From: Rhyzopertha dominica
Lineage: Eukaryota; Arthropoda; Insecta; Coleoptera; Bostrichidae
DNA: 64,000 bases
Direction of reading: 5' to 3'
Assembly (NCBI GenBank): GCA_025024175.1
Contig: QCXZ01000064.1
Coordinates: 49,807,325 to 49,871,324 of the forward strand
Shown here: positions 19,995 through 32,275 of the stretch, piece after piece
Position numbering within the stretch: the first letter of the stretch is position 1
Layout of the letters: each line of letters opens with the position of its first letter
The notes under the pieces: generated by a model
The model's input: the letters and a program-made list of their open reading frames with translations, nothing else
Told to the model about the DNA's origin: nothing
Databases searched by the model: none
Translations under genes and position numbers: made by a program

Positions 19995-22437
19995 ACAGAC
20001 CAGTCTTGGAATTCTACTGTTAAATATAGAACGTATATCAAAGGATAAATTTGCCTATCTTGCAAGAGTTGCTCAAGACAAAATAAAGTGGAAAGTAAAC
20101 GTGATACTTTTTCAAGAGACTAATGCGGTCAATGTTCATCATCTCCGCAGACGAGGGACGAACTTGAGATATACCCCAATCGATTCTCTAAATAGCAGTA
20201 TTCATGGGCCAGTAACTTATGTGAAATCTGACTTAACCAACTTCCGAACAGTTATTAAAGAAATTGTAAATTCTATTTGGCAAGATGGAAGCGTGACTAC
20301 AATTCAGACCCCTGTGATGCTAATTTGATGCCTCTTCGTGTGATACGGCAAGTGTTAAATGACTTTCCACGAGGTCGACATCGCCCACAATTAGTAGCAG
20401 TTAGGACACAGATAAAAAATGTGCCATTATTTGAGAAACCACTATGAAACTTTCAAAAAGCGGACTGGTTAGGATTTAGTACTCAAATTGACATGAATTT
20501 TTGATGGGTCCCAGCAACTACTGAAAACTACGAGAGATTTGTTAGTGTAATGAAGGCTGCTGCCAAGGGAACAATTCCAAGAGGTTTTCGAAAATGCTAT
20601 ACCTCCCTTGTTGGAATAAAGAAACTGATGGCTTGTATAGACAACATTAAGATCATCCCAGTTATATATACATATCTACGGAGGAATTGAAAAGATGAAG
20701 GGAAAACTTCGTCAGTTAAGAAAAAGATGCCAACCTTCAGGAGAGTTGTCACAATTATTCATTGGACGAACTTCGGCAAGCTAGTCGTGCTCTGAAACCC
20801 TGCAAAGGTGCTGCTTTTGATGGTATTTACCGATTTACCCAGAATTCTTGAAAAACTTGGGGCCGAATGCTCTAAAATGGTTGCTATTCTTCTATAATAA
20901 TATTTTAGATACATGTACTCTTCCCAGATTGTTTCCGAACACAAAGGTGATTTCTATCTTAATGAATGGGAAACCTCCAAATAAAGCAATAAGTTACCGA
21001 CCCATTGCCCTCCTGGGTGTCTGGGTTACTAGAGAAATTACTCTACCACAGAATAGGACCTATTATTGAAGAATCAGTTCCGAAGGAACAAACAGGTTTT
21101 AGGAAGAACAGAAGTTGCTGTGACCAAGTCTTGGCTCTAACAACATATGCTGAAGCTGGTTTCCAGAAACAATTGAAAACTGGAGAAGTTCATAGACTTA
21201 TCGGCAATCTATGATACTGTGTGAAAAGATGGATTAATCCTCCAACTATTTAATACCCTGAAATGAAGAGAAAGACTGTAAGGCTTATCTAACGAATGCT
21301 GTCGCAACCTCAGTTCAGAGTGTTTCTGTAAGAGAAAAGTAGCAAATTCAGGATTTTGAATAATGGTCTTGAATCGGTTCTGTCGCCTATTCCTTTCAAC
21401 TTTAACATAAGTGACCTTCCAGTGACACAATCGAGAAAATTTGTGTATGAATACGACATGCCATTGACTTTGCAAAGTAGACTTTTCTGTTTTCAAGAGA
21501 CACCGAGATAATGATTGGCTATTTCAAAACTTGGCTCTTATGGCCTAATCCTTTGAAGACAGAAGTAACTTTTTTCATCTCAACAATCAAAAGACACAAC
21601 AACTTCAAGTTATGTCAAATAACGTAATTCTGAAACATAATTTCTCGCCAAAATACTTTGGAGTAACTCCAGATACATCTCTTACGTATAAGAAACATCT
21701 AGAAAATTTCAGTAAAAAATTACAGACTAGAAATAGCATCCTGCATAAGGCTGCTGGTACAAGTGGGGTGCAAACGCAAGTGTACTCCGTACTCTGCACT
21801 GCTGAATACTGCTACCCTGTCTCCTGTCTGGAAAAGTAGTCATCGCACAGGAAAAATTGACACTCAGCTAAATACTGCAATGCGACTAATCACTAGAATA
21901 ATTAAGTCAACTCCATTACCTTGGCTTCCGATTCTTTCAAACATTTCTCCTTTGGAGATTCGCAGTTTGCTACATATATGCTTGGCAAAAATATCAATCA
22001 GCTCCTAATAAGTTTCTGATTTCTCGAGATCTGCAAGAGCTACCTACAACTCGGCTAACTTCTAGAAAACCTTTGCGAACAGAAGATTTCCTTCGTGGTC
22101 CTTACACCATTGAGGATGGATGGTGTCCTGTTTGGCAACTTAAGAAATATGATATATTTAATCAACAGCTTGTAGACGATCCTACAGAAAAGGTGGCAGG
22201 AACTGACTTCCCGAGAAAGCCTTAGGTCACTCTAAATCGGCTTCGCACTGATATGGAAAATGCAACTTTTTTCTTAATAAATAGGATCCATCTATCAACC
22301 CTTCTTGTGAATGTGCAGACCCCCTCCAAACAACAACATTAGATGCCCCCGTATAGCATGGTCTGATGGTTTTGCGTTCATCAATCGTGTTGATAAAGGT
22401 GTTGAAGGTTGGCTTAAGATAATTGAGATCTGATTCG
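19995..22437 (+). mobile_element. LINE relic, endonuclease to C-terminal domain
   Basis: Plus-strand pieces in order: endonuclease start LGILLLNIERISKDKFAYLA with VILFQETNAVNVHHLRRRG (about 20010-20160) and SSIHGPVTYVKSDL (about 20190-20240); linker PRGRHRPQLVAV and FQKADWLGF (20365-20480). RT entry has ISYRPIALLG (20990-21020) and KEQTGFRKNRSCCDQVLALT (about 21080-21150), the core is in broken frames, and KYFGVTPDTSLTYKKHLENF lies near 21650-21710. The C-terminus has LNRLRTDM (about 22232) and IAWSDGFAFINRVDKGVEGW (about 22355-22415). Many stops and shifts. It resembles jockey-annotated elements of aphids and hydra, from memory. Confidence 0.75.
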
Positions 22438-25425
22438 AGTTTCCTATGGTATTTTCTTCAATACTATATCCATAATAGATACATACAAGTGTATTCTGGA
22501 TAGAGCTCAAATGCGAAGATCTTTAAGGAATAAAAAGATTTTTTTCTTTCAACGCTTTTATAAAAGTCGACCGCAGTCGCATGACTTTAACAGTACTGTG
22601 AAATATATTATGGATTTTTATAAAAATATATATGATATAATACCGGAAGTTGTAGCAATCTGAGAATATTTTAGTTGGATTGGCACTATTGGAATTAATT
22701 ATTGTGCCAACTATCAACGTCTTTGTAACCAATCTTTGTATACCCAGATACAATTAACTAAAAGTTTTCGCTTGGATCTCGTATTTAGTGTTGTAGTACT
22801 AAAATCTAAAGTACTGCATAAAAGATGTGGAAAGTATAAATACTTCCTAGAAAATAACATAATGCACAGAACTTTGGGCGACAATGAATAATTATTCCCA
22901 CAATTCTGCTTAGTTATCTAAAGATGCAAATGTTATCTAGCGTGTAAGGTGTTAGAAAATGCTCACCAATCATTAAAAATATCATCCGTTAAGTAGTTTA
23001 GGAAAAACGTCAATCAAACGCATTATGTGACGTACTAAATTTGCCCGAAATAAAGTCCATCACATGCAGACCTGTTAACATAATATCTAGATGCGGTATT
23101 ATTTAGGCACATCCGGAATAATTAGCGTTTTCAAATTCTCTCCCGAATACGTCATTACGGAAGCAGCAATTGTAGTTTGACGTTTTTTATTTATACAGCA
23201 AATAATTATTTTGTGCGATAGGAACTATATCGCTATATGGACACTAATTTTGTCCAAATAAAAACGAATATGTACTCAAAATTCCTTATGGAACTAATAA
23301 TTGTCAATTTTTATATTGATAGTATATCTATTATGCAATTCAGGAGAAGCTTAAACTGCAAGTTTTTGGCTTCTACCGGTTAAATCTGCTTATCGCATTA
23401 TGAATGAGAGTCCTGTCTTATAAACGCCGCTTGTAAGTAGATGATTAAAATGTAAAATTACGAAGTCGTTTAAATTATTCCACACAGTGAGATAATCTAT
23501 CACACAGTCTAATTAATAAAACATATCGTACGGTTGTTTGTTGTTACTTATCGTTTTGCACTTTCAGAGTACTTGGATTTAGATTACGTCATTATACGAC
23601 ATGAAAACAATTACATAGAAATCTCGGGTCAAAACTGTATTTCTATATTTGCGGATATTCGGTAATAACTACACTTTAGACATAATATCTGCTAGCTGCT
23701 ATTTAAATATATCTCCGTCGCCGCAGATACAGAAAAAAGAGATCATAAAAATTCAAATGTGCCTGTGACTATTTTTAATTTGCACCTTGGCAAATTGGAT
23801 GGGAGCATAATGAGGCGCATTTAATTTTGACCAAAATGGCTAATACTAATATTGGTCAGATCGTAGTTTTTGGAATGTTTTAATATTAATACTAGTTCGT
23901 TAGCAACCGGCTTTGTGGCTTCTTATATACGTGCTATTACTATTATATACTAATATCAAATATAAGAGTAAATAACAGCAACGGAAATTTGTAATTTTAA
24001 TTTGACGGGAACAAATTTTTAATAATCTCTCGTTTTCGACATCTTACTTACCTACATTACTTCAAACAAATATTTTTTAGCACTTTCATTTTTTCTACGT
24101 TCTAATAAGTCTAAGAATTCGAAGCACCAACGTAATGAGTAATTTATCAAGTGTTATAGTTTTCCTTGCATGACTAATTATACCTATGACAAAGCCAATA
24201 TCCACGTACTTATCAACCCCACATAACTGCAGATCTCTCTATCTCTCTCTATGTACATCTTAATGTAAATGTGTTGTTCTTACCAGTTACCAATATTACT
24301 AAGAATGCTATAGGCACGTGTTGTAGCCGAGATGATTACAACTTGGCGTCGACTAGTTAAATTAAAAACGGTTTTGAAATTGAAAAAAAAACTACAAATG
24401 ATGCTATTGAACTTGCCCTCTCGGAAGCAAAAAGTTATGCAGCAGGAAAACGTGCAAAATTGCACAAATGGGTGTTTTCATTTATATTAAAATGACACAT
24501 AAATACTTGCGAAAGTAAGTAGATCCATTTCCTTTCACATAATTTTCTTATCAGTACGGTATTTTCACTTTTGTCTTAGCTGGAATTACTCAACGATTCC
24601 CATTCTAACTGGATAGAAGTTATTATGTACAAATTATTTTGTCTTTTTTTTAATCATTGAAAACAATTTTCTTGTGGAATCGACGACGATTACTTAAAAA
24701 CCGGTACGAAAATAAACGCTTAATAGTTTTCTCACACGTACGTGCACTTTTTGATTTATGTTTCTTAACTTACGATTTACGGGTTTTATTATAGTTGATA
24801 AAATACATTTCATTCGGAGACTTTAAAATCTTTAGATACATCCACTGAATATTGGAATGTCATTATATAATTGGGAATTTACCATATATAAAAAAATCAC
24901 CTCCGCTCAAAACTGTACAAAGCAGTGTATATAATAAGTATGCCATCACTGCCATGATTATTCTTGCGTATTTATTCAGCAATGCTCATTTGAAAAATTT
25001 GAAAAACAAGCAGTATCGAAAATGGATATTACTGATAAAATCGTATAACCTCTCATTTTTGACAGTTATCGAGAACCTTACTTCACATCTTTTTTAGCAT
25101 CAGACTGCGTCGTTTGTTTTTATTTTAGGATGTGTTGGATGTTCATTCCATTTTGAAGCTGGTAAGACTGATTAAATGTATATTAACCCTGAAAAAGACA
25201 TCGTTCCAATTGACAAATGCGACAAATTACGTCACACGATTGTGCAACCGCAAGAAGCTGTTTCGCGAATTTTTCAGTTTTGAAAGTATTGTTACTTATT
25301 CATGTAATTACATCAAATAAAATGTTCAAAATACATGATATGCAATTAAGGCCATATACACTTACCCGCACTATTTTCAGAAATTGCGATAATACCCAAA
25401 TTGGTTTGATTTGATTTCATTACAT
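22438..25425. other. Unassigned AT-rich sequence
   Basis: No gene recognised. A plus-strand open stretch near 22480-22660 (CILDRAQMRRSLRNKK start) is protein-like, but I cannot place it, and an antisense frame of 76 codons overlaps it. A short TCTC-rich run lies near 24233-24252. Sequence before 25430 may include the decayed 5' part of the BEL/Pao gag. Confidence 0.35.
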
Positions 25426-25429
25426 TTCC

Positions 25430-26480
25430 TACACTTACAGAGTTGCTAGAATTTTTAAATTCGCGTTCGCAATTCTTAGAAGTCGGGTATACAGAACAAC
25501 CAACCCAGTTACATTAAAACAAGCTCATGTATCCAAGCTACAACAAAAATGTTACATTTGCGAAGGAGTCCACATAATTTCACAGTGCAACAATTTTTAA
25601 ATAATGAAAAATTTAAACGTAATAAAAGCGGCTGCATTAATGGTTTGCGTGGAAGGCATTATATTTTAGAAGGCATTGCTAGTAATTGCTGTAAGTGCAA
25701 TAAAAAACATTACACGCTCCTACATGGCGCATTTAAAATTAATACCTACTTCTGCAACACCAAGAACAACTGGAGGCAACGTTGCGAACAAGCTGTTTCA
25801 ACCCCTTCAGCATTTAACTACAACCAATCAAATATTATTACCACGTAGGTACTGCTATCAACTGTTATAGTGTACGTGCTTGACTTTAACAGAAAATGGT
25901 ACGAATGTCGTGCACTTTTGGATGCAGTTTCCCTATCAAACTTTACCACCAATAACTTTCGTTGAGAAACTTAAACTCCCTATAAATATATACTTATGGC
26001 AATTTCTGGAGTAGGTCACAATGTTTCTAATGTAACGAAGTTGACGGATTAAAATTAATGTTACGTGTTAGTCAATTTATTACAAATTTTCCATGTTTGA
26101 TTCTGCCAAAAATAATCGAAAACTTAGCAGGTTTAACTTTTGATAAATTAAAAATTTTCATTACTTCGGGTGTAAAATTAGACGATCATCCTTTTAATGT
26201 GTTGTCAGCTATAGATAAACTGACTGGCGCTGAACTTTTCTGGAATCTACTTTGCATTGGGTAGATTAAAACGAATAATAATAGTCCTGTCTGACAAAAA
26301 AAAATGGCAACAAGAGAAGAGGATTCATTCAATGTTGCTAGAACCCGCTTTCTCAATTTGGAAAGCAAGTTTCAAAAAAATGCCTCACTTTTATCAACAA
26401 TATAGCGAGTTTTTAAACGAGTATAAATGACTAGGACATATGGAATTAGTTCAGCCCGATAGTTAGGTAAGCTAGAAACG
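25430..26480 (+). mobile_element. BEL/Pao retrotransposon relic (gag end, protease, start of pol)
   Basis: Broken frames in correct order: gag segment TLTELLEFLNSRSQFLE (about 25432-25482); a zinc-knuckle region ending CCKCNKKHYTLLH (about 25688-25726); protease VLLSTVIV and CRALLDAVSLSNFTTNNF (about 25855-25965, family LLDSGSQS, so the active-site surroundings are altered). After it, LILPKIIENLAGLTFDK, ADP-like FNVLSAIDKLTGAELFWNLL (26058-26264) and FLNLESKFQKN with YSEFLNEYK-LGHMELVQPDS (26350-26465). This signature order is specific to BEL/Pao. The reverse transcriptase core and LTRs were not found. Confidence 0.8.
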
Positions 26481-26526
26481 TATTACTTACTTCAAGCTGA
26501 TATAAATAAAAATAACATTAAAATAA

Positions 26527-26990
26527 AACTACGTGTGGGTTTTGCCGAGTTGCAATGAAAAATATTCGATGTATCTGTGCTTCAACAAATGGCCGATTTA
26601 TTTGACGAACTATGTGCAGGGGGCACTGGCCAGGCGAGTATTGCCTTGTATAGCTTATTGTGAACTGAGGGCACCAGATCCGCTGGGCATAAAGATATGT
26701 CAAGTTGCATTAACCAAACGTATAACCAAATGGTCGATTTATCTGACGAACGTGTTTGCTGAGTATGGTTGATAGGTATGTGCAGTTTTGTGGAGAATAT
26801 TTTCGCAGACTGATGGTGCTGGAACCACCTTGCATAAAGGGATGCCGAGTTACAATGACAAAATGTTCGTTGTAGATGTTAGACTGGCGACTTGTTTTGA
26901 CAAATAGCCGATTTATCTGACGAATGCAGGAGTTGTGTACAATGACTATAAGCAGAATGTGGCCATACAGTACATGGTCGAGATATTTTG
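26527..26990 (+). repeat. Degenerate minisatellite, three copies of about 150 bp
   Basis: The word CAAATGGCCGATTTATCTGACGAA recurs with changes at about 26587, 26726 and 26903. It is preceded each time by a variant of GCCGAGTTACAATGA (about 26543, 26702, 26847). A block ending AAACTACGTGTGG lies both before it (26526-26539) and after it (about 27206-27218), so the array is bracketed by direct repeats. Confidence 0.6.
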
Positions 26991-28130
26991 AGCAAATGAC
27001 TAAAGGGTCTTATAGAACATTACATAAGATTGCTCGTTTACTGTTGCACTAAGCATTTATAAGCTGTAGATTGTAAATTTGAAGGCTATTAACTCAATAT
27101 ATATTTATTTCTTATTGACAATCATGTTAACAATCTTGAGATAGAAGCGTATTATTCATCTCATCATTCCGTCATGGTGTTATGAATAAGAGTAACAGTA
27201 AACAAAACTACGTGTGGTTTTTCGATAGTTCGTTCAAAACCAATACGGCTGTCTGTTTTAACGACTTTCTAGCCGTAGGTTTACATTACGAGAATACTTA
27301 TTTTCCATATTATTACGTTTTCATATAAACAAGTATGCATTTACTGCTCATATTAAAAAAAATGTTTCGGCAACTCTGAGCTGACAGCAGACGAATTCTT
27401 TTGCGTTAGAATCCCTCAAATTCGTTACGGTGGCGGTTCCTCCTGTAAAGGAATGGAGAAATAGTTGCACCACTAATGAAAACTACATAAAACTTATTGC
27501 TTTTGAAATAAGCAATAATAATTTATTTTACCCTTTTTCATACGTTCATTGGGTATTCTGCGCCAATATGGCAATTGCCCGGCACTNGCGAGCANGATTG
27601 GGGAGCATTACNGGGCATAAAAACCTCCGTGCCTCGGCCCGTACGTGTCGGCTTGCGGAAAAAGGCTGACGTTCTTACACAGTCCTAGAGCTAAATTTGC
27701 TTCTGCTCCATCCTGGTTATTTAGCCTAAAGTAACTATATGAACACGAACCTAAACAAAATACAATCCGTAGATATCTCTTGACACTGATGATAATCTGA
27801 AGAAAATATGTTTGCCTCTCCCATTGGTCGTCATTGACGTTGAGCCAGAACCGGATTTTGCAATGTTCCGTTTAAAGACTTATATTGGGAGAACAGTTTT
27901 TTTTTATCGAATTCGTTAACGTAAAATGTAAATATTTCAACGTACAATAGGATCGCTATTGTACGTTGAAATATTTACAGTTTTCAATTCTGATTTTGTC
28001 ATATCTGGCCTTGAAGCACCAAAGATTATTATTATTACAAAATAAATGACGATATTAAAAAAAAACTTAAACATTAAACATCTTAAACATTCTGCTGAAG
28101 AAATGCTCCTCAGGCCTTGATTATCCTTTA
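26991..28130. other. Unassigned sequence with a GC-rich patch and a perfect hairpin
   Basis: About 27545-27680 is GC-rich, contains three N bases and looks like part of another repeat, but I cannot name it. The hairpin is listed separately. Confidence 0.4.
27927..27979. repeat. Perfect 24-bp inverted repeat with 5-nt loop
   Basis: Both arms are identical in inverse over 24 bases, running TGTAAATATTTC... on the left. The loop is GATCG. Confidence 0.95.
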
Positions 28131-28137
28131 TAAACCA

Positions 28138-29692
28138 TTTTTGGCTCCTCTTTCACCTCATCTATTCTGCCGGATGAATGGCTCACCGCTAACGTCACGC
28201 CTATCTTCAAAAAGGGCGACAAGCTGGATGCTAGTAACTATCGTCCCTGATGAGACCAACGTCTCGTAAGCGTTGTGTGTAAGGTAATGGAGAAGATTAT
28301 TGCCTCAAAATGGATGTTTTTTCTATTGACATACAACATAATTCCTCTTACTCAGTATGGGTTCGTTCCCAGTCGCTCAGTAGCGACCAACATGATATCT
28401 TCTCTCAACGACTAGACATCGCACTTGGATCAGGGAAATCCAATTGATGTGATGTATCTCGATTTCGCCAAAGCATTTGATAAGGTGGCCCATCGAAGAC
28501 TTGATGTTAAGTTAGAATATGTTGGAGTGCGGGGACTATTGCTGCGATGGCTTGCCGCTTTTCTGCGAGGAAGAACNTTTAGGGTAAGGGTGGGGGATGC
28601 AAAATCAAGATGCTACCCTATTTTGAATGGCGTGCCTCAAGGGTCAATCCTGGGTCTAATCTTATTTATTATTTACTCCTCGAGNCTACAACTTGGCATC
28701 CAGAGCAGTATTTCCATGTATGTAGACGACACCAAATTATACAGCAACCCGTCCTCTCGCCTCCTACAGTACGATCTGGATCGCGTTTCATTGTGGTGTA
28801 GCACTTGGCTGATCCCCTTAAATATTGCAAAGTGCTCTATTCTACAGATGGGCAAATTAAACCCGCATATTAATTACACCATAAATGGGCTGCCGCTGGC
28901 TTCTGTGTTTGTGCAGACAGATCTTGGTTTTGCTGTCACCAGTAATCTTTCCTGGTCTCCCCATTACCTGAAGACTGCAAGAAAGGCTAACGCTGCTTTA
29001 TGCATTTTAAGAAGAGCTTTTCTGTACACGACATATGTTGGCCCGCTTCTGGAGTTCGGAATACCAGCCTGGTCCCCGGTTTTGATCAAGGACCGCGAAT
29101 GCATGGAGAAGATTCAGCACGCAGCAACTCGCTGGCCCAGGGGTTTCTCTGCACTGCCTTATGAGACGCGGCTTAAGAAAATGAACATTGATCCTCTCTC
29201 CGTGAGACGAGAGCCGAACTATTCCAAATATTTAGAATAACTCACGGGATATTCCACAACTCTTCAGCTCGCAGTATCTTCGCACTCAGCACTGATGCCC
29301 GTCTACGTGGTCACCAGTTTAAATTAAAGAAGGACAACTTTAAAACTTCTCACCGGCTGCATTTTATCTCAAACCGCTGTTTCGACCTCTGGAACTCTGT
29401 TCCTGAAAATGTGGTCTGTGCCCCGACCATTGCTTCCTTCAAACACCGCTTGGATCGGTTCCGAGCGTCGGAGTAATGTTTGTGTGCGGTACGTGCGTGC
29501 CTGCGGCTTGCTGTTTTGTGCGACTCTTCCTAATCGGTGTGTGTCGCATCTCTCAACGAATTTGTTAATTTTGTTCGGTTATTTCTGATTATGTATATTT
29601 ACTACTTGTTTTTTACATTACTTTTGCGGCTGTTCGCACGTTATTTTAATTTATTTTGTAGTATAGGCCTTGCCTCTATAATTTATCATTAT

Positions 29693-29727
<35 letters not shown>
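28138..29727 (+). mobile_element. CR1-like LINE, RT to 3' end with (TAA)n tail
   Basis: Starts in RT with ILPDEWLTANVTPIFKKGD and ASNYRP (28165-28250), then broken frames to 28425. Next is a 271-codon open frame (28425-29240): YLDFAKAFDKVAHRRL, GVPQGSILGLILFIIY, the active site YVDDTKLYS, then MEKIQHAATRW and LPYETRLKKM. A frameshift near 29220 moves the C-terminus to another frame (HGIFHNSS ... FDLWNSVPENVV ... FKHRLDRF, stop about 29476). A 3' UTR of 220 bp ends in TAA repeats (29694-29727). Endonuclease and ORF1 are absent: a 5'-truncated copy, younger than the other LINEs here. Confidence 0.9.
29694..29727 (+). repeat. (TAA)n microsatellite, LINE tail
   Basis: About eleven TAA/ATA units directly ending the LINE 3' UTR. 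Confidence 0.9.
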
Positions 29728-29728
<1 letters not shown>

Positions 29729-29790
29729 TTTGTTTCATAAGTCAATCATGACTGCTCTAATAGTAGCACTTTAGTTTGATTTCCTTATGC

Positions 29791-30105
29791 TCAACAAATT
29801 CCGTTTCCAGGACAACAGAAGATTCGCAACTGGTCCTTTGGCTCTTTATCCTCATCCTGATGGATACTGCGCGTTGCAGTGATGATGAGGCTGTAAGGAT
29901 GCCAATGCCAAGCGCTCTCACGCGCGGCAGTCGCAAGGACGACGTCGGTTGGTGCTGTTGATGCCGGGTCAACATCAGTAGTTACATTTTCAGTGTTAAC
30001 AAGTATCGTGCGGCGTTGTGGAACTGAAGGAACAAACCCACGTAAGTAGACACCGATGGCTTGATCTGCATGCCCGATCCCGGTTGTCGAGACATTTGTG
30101 TCACG
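29791..30105 (-). CDS. Unrecognised GC-rich open frame, 104 codons, no start codon
   Basis: The minus strand is open from 30105 to TGA at 29793-29791 with no ATG at its start. The translation includes RGFVPSVPQRRTILV and ESAWHWHPYSLIIT and ends CCPGNGIC. It is much richer in G+C than its surroundings and follows directly after the LINE tail. It could be an exon, a fragment of an unknown element, or chance. No function is proposed. Confidence 0.3.
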   Translation of the reverse strand, partial: RDTNVSTTGIGHADQAIGVYLRGFVPSVPQRRTILVNTENVTTDVDPASTAPTDVVLATAARESAWHWHPYSLIITATRSIHQDEDKEPKDQLRIFCCPGNGIC

Positions 30106-30956
30106 TTATTTTAGGATCATAACTGACACTGTAGCAGAGAGTATTTTTGGACTTCTGTGTCACATTTTTGTTCAAAGGCGATGAAAAATATTTCAAGCAA
30201 ATGTAATGTTTCTGCTTTGCAATTGCAAAAGTGCACATTAACAGTATTTTACGGAGAACAGGTGGTTTTGTTGCTAGCAGAGACGATGATTGTTGATACA
30301 GGCAATTTTACTGAAATGATTTATAGGATGCACTCTAGCATAATTGCAGGCCTTTGCATAAATTACTGTAGTTTGCAAACACTTTCGTGTAGTTGTAAAT
30401 AGGTGCTACTTATCAAAAATTTTATTTAACCGCGCCGGTCGCATGTATACAACTTTTCGCCCGTCTTCATCATGCTTACAAGAAGTAGGTATAGATTTAC
30501 TAGTATACTGTCAGATATACCAGACACAACTTGCAATTATATTTAGTTGCAAAATAATAGTCAACTTTTTCTTGGAAGTCATGTTCTACTGCGCTTAGAA
30601 CTAAATTGGGTTAGCGTATGGTCAGAAAAGCTCAAACAGTAACAAATAATTCCTGATGATATAACAAAAATATTTATTAATTAATACTTGAATAATACAA
30701 AAGAAGAAAACACTTTATAGTACCTAAATATGAAATTTTAAATGCTACTGGTCTCGAATCTTATGGAAATTCATAGAACAAACATATAACAAACATAGAA
30801 CAAATGATTAAAAAAGATGGCGATATTGACGTTGAAAAATTTTGATGGTGCTATAAAAATCAAAATTAGTTTTCAGTACATCGAATTTAGTGTTTTACCT
30901 GCGTTGTTTTTGCTCCAAAATTTTGCTTCTAAACTGTGCATATACGATTAAAAAGT
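30106..30956. other. No feature seen
   Basis: An 81-codon plus frame (30157-30402) shows no motif. The remainder is AT-rich. Confidence 0.35.
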
Positions 30957-31436
30957 CTTGTTTACGGCGAAGCAAGATGCAACGTTAGAGAAGCCAAGCG
31001 TTTGCCGAATCGTCTACATCCTTTCCGAAAAATGTTTTCATCAGTCCATCGTCGGGTAGCAGAAATAGGTCAAGTTTAAGACAGATGAATGAAGCGAACT
31101 TTCACGAATTGCACTGGCCTTTGAGGAAGAGGTTTTGCATCAAACTGAAGAACAAGCTGTCACCAGCACGCATGCAGTAACTCATCAAATGAATACTACT
31201 CACTCAAAGGGCAGCTATTGTACGATTATCGCCTTTAAAAAGTGCAAACACTAGGTTAGCAGGACTATCGGCTACGGATACAGTTTTGTCAACAATTTTT
31301 GCAACGTCTTGCAGAGCCGGATTTAGATTCAATAATTTTTTTTTAACCGATGAGGCTTGTTGCTGGTGCTCGAATAGTCTCTACACTATACCTATATGGG
31401 AGATCACAATCCTCAATCGGTCAATACTTGGCCCAT
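30957..31436 (+). pseudogene. Transposase relic (Tc1/mariner-like, DUF4817-type N-terminus)
   Basis: LVYGEARCNVREAKRL-PNRLHPF opens the relic at 30957, then FSSVHRRVAEIG. After a frameshift comes ALAFEEEVLHQTEEQAVTS (family: region before the second helix-turn-helix), followed by a decayed part with FLTDEA (about 31342-31359) for the first catalytic Asp motif (FTDEA), and HNPQSVNTW. The order matches transposases often annotated in insects with the DUF4817 domain. The C-terminal catalytic part was not found. Confidence 0.6.
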
Positions 31437-32034
31437 TCCTGCTTCCACATTAGTTAAATAATAAAATATTTTTTGAAACACGTACAAACTACTGGAAATC
31501 GCAAACGTGATAGAATGTGTTTTCAGGTGCAGAATCACTTAAGACAACACTCTTTGTCAATTATTTGTTCAGCGCGAAATTGCGATTTAACCCGATAATG
31601 TTAACATCAAGTCTATGTAATCTCTGTAGCCACACAAAAGGAACTGTTAGGAATAGTGATGCCAGTCTCTCTTTACAACGGGTGTGCGATTTCATTGTTT
31701 TTAACTAATTATTGGAATTTTTTTTGGTAAGGGCAAAAACTGTTTCGGGCGCAAAACAGCTTATTTTCGACTAGAGATTTATTTATATGTAAAAATTTTC
31801 TACCGTATTGTCCTCCGTAATTTTGTCGTGCTTGGCACCACTTTTTTTAAACACATTATATAGACATCTTTAGTTTCTTTCTAAGTCAGTCATTTATTAA
31901 GTAGGTAAAATATTTCGTAACTTGCTTATATATAAATCCTTACATATACAGGTCTGTCACAAATAGGAAAGAGCGAGACTAAAAAATATATCAAAATATT
32001 TAAATATTTAAAGTATTGATATTTAAAATTGATT

Positions 32035-32275
32035 TTATTATCGATAAATGTAATTATTGATAAATCCAATTATCGATAATTTAATGTATGGATGTGTAGT
32101 GCAAAGTAACGCAGAGCGCAACAGTATTTCACATTTAATCCATCTTCTAACAAACGCACAAATATTTAAATGTAAAAAAGCTATCACTTAATTTACATGT
32201 AAGTAAATATAAGTGTACTTTTATCTATCTTATCGGTATTCGACATATCGATTTATGGATAATTTTATCGATATA
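32035..32275. repeat. Cluster of ATCGATA-type words
   Basis: TATCGATAA, TTATCGATAATT, CATATCGATTTATGG, TTTTATCGATATATCGG and half-sites recur over 240 bp. TATCGATA is the DRE motif of flies, but such clusters also occur in insect MITEs. Confidence 0.4.

Noticed and set aside
22480..22660. Protein-like plus frame (CILDRAQMRRSLRNKK)
   Set aside because: No ATG at its start and no recognised family; an antisense frame of similar length exists. Left as unassigned.
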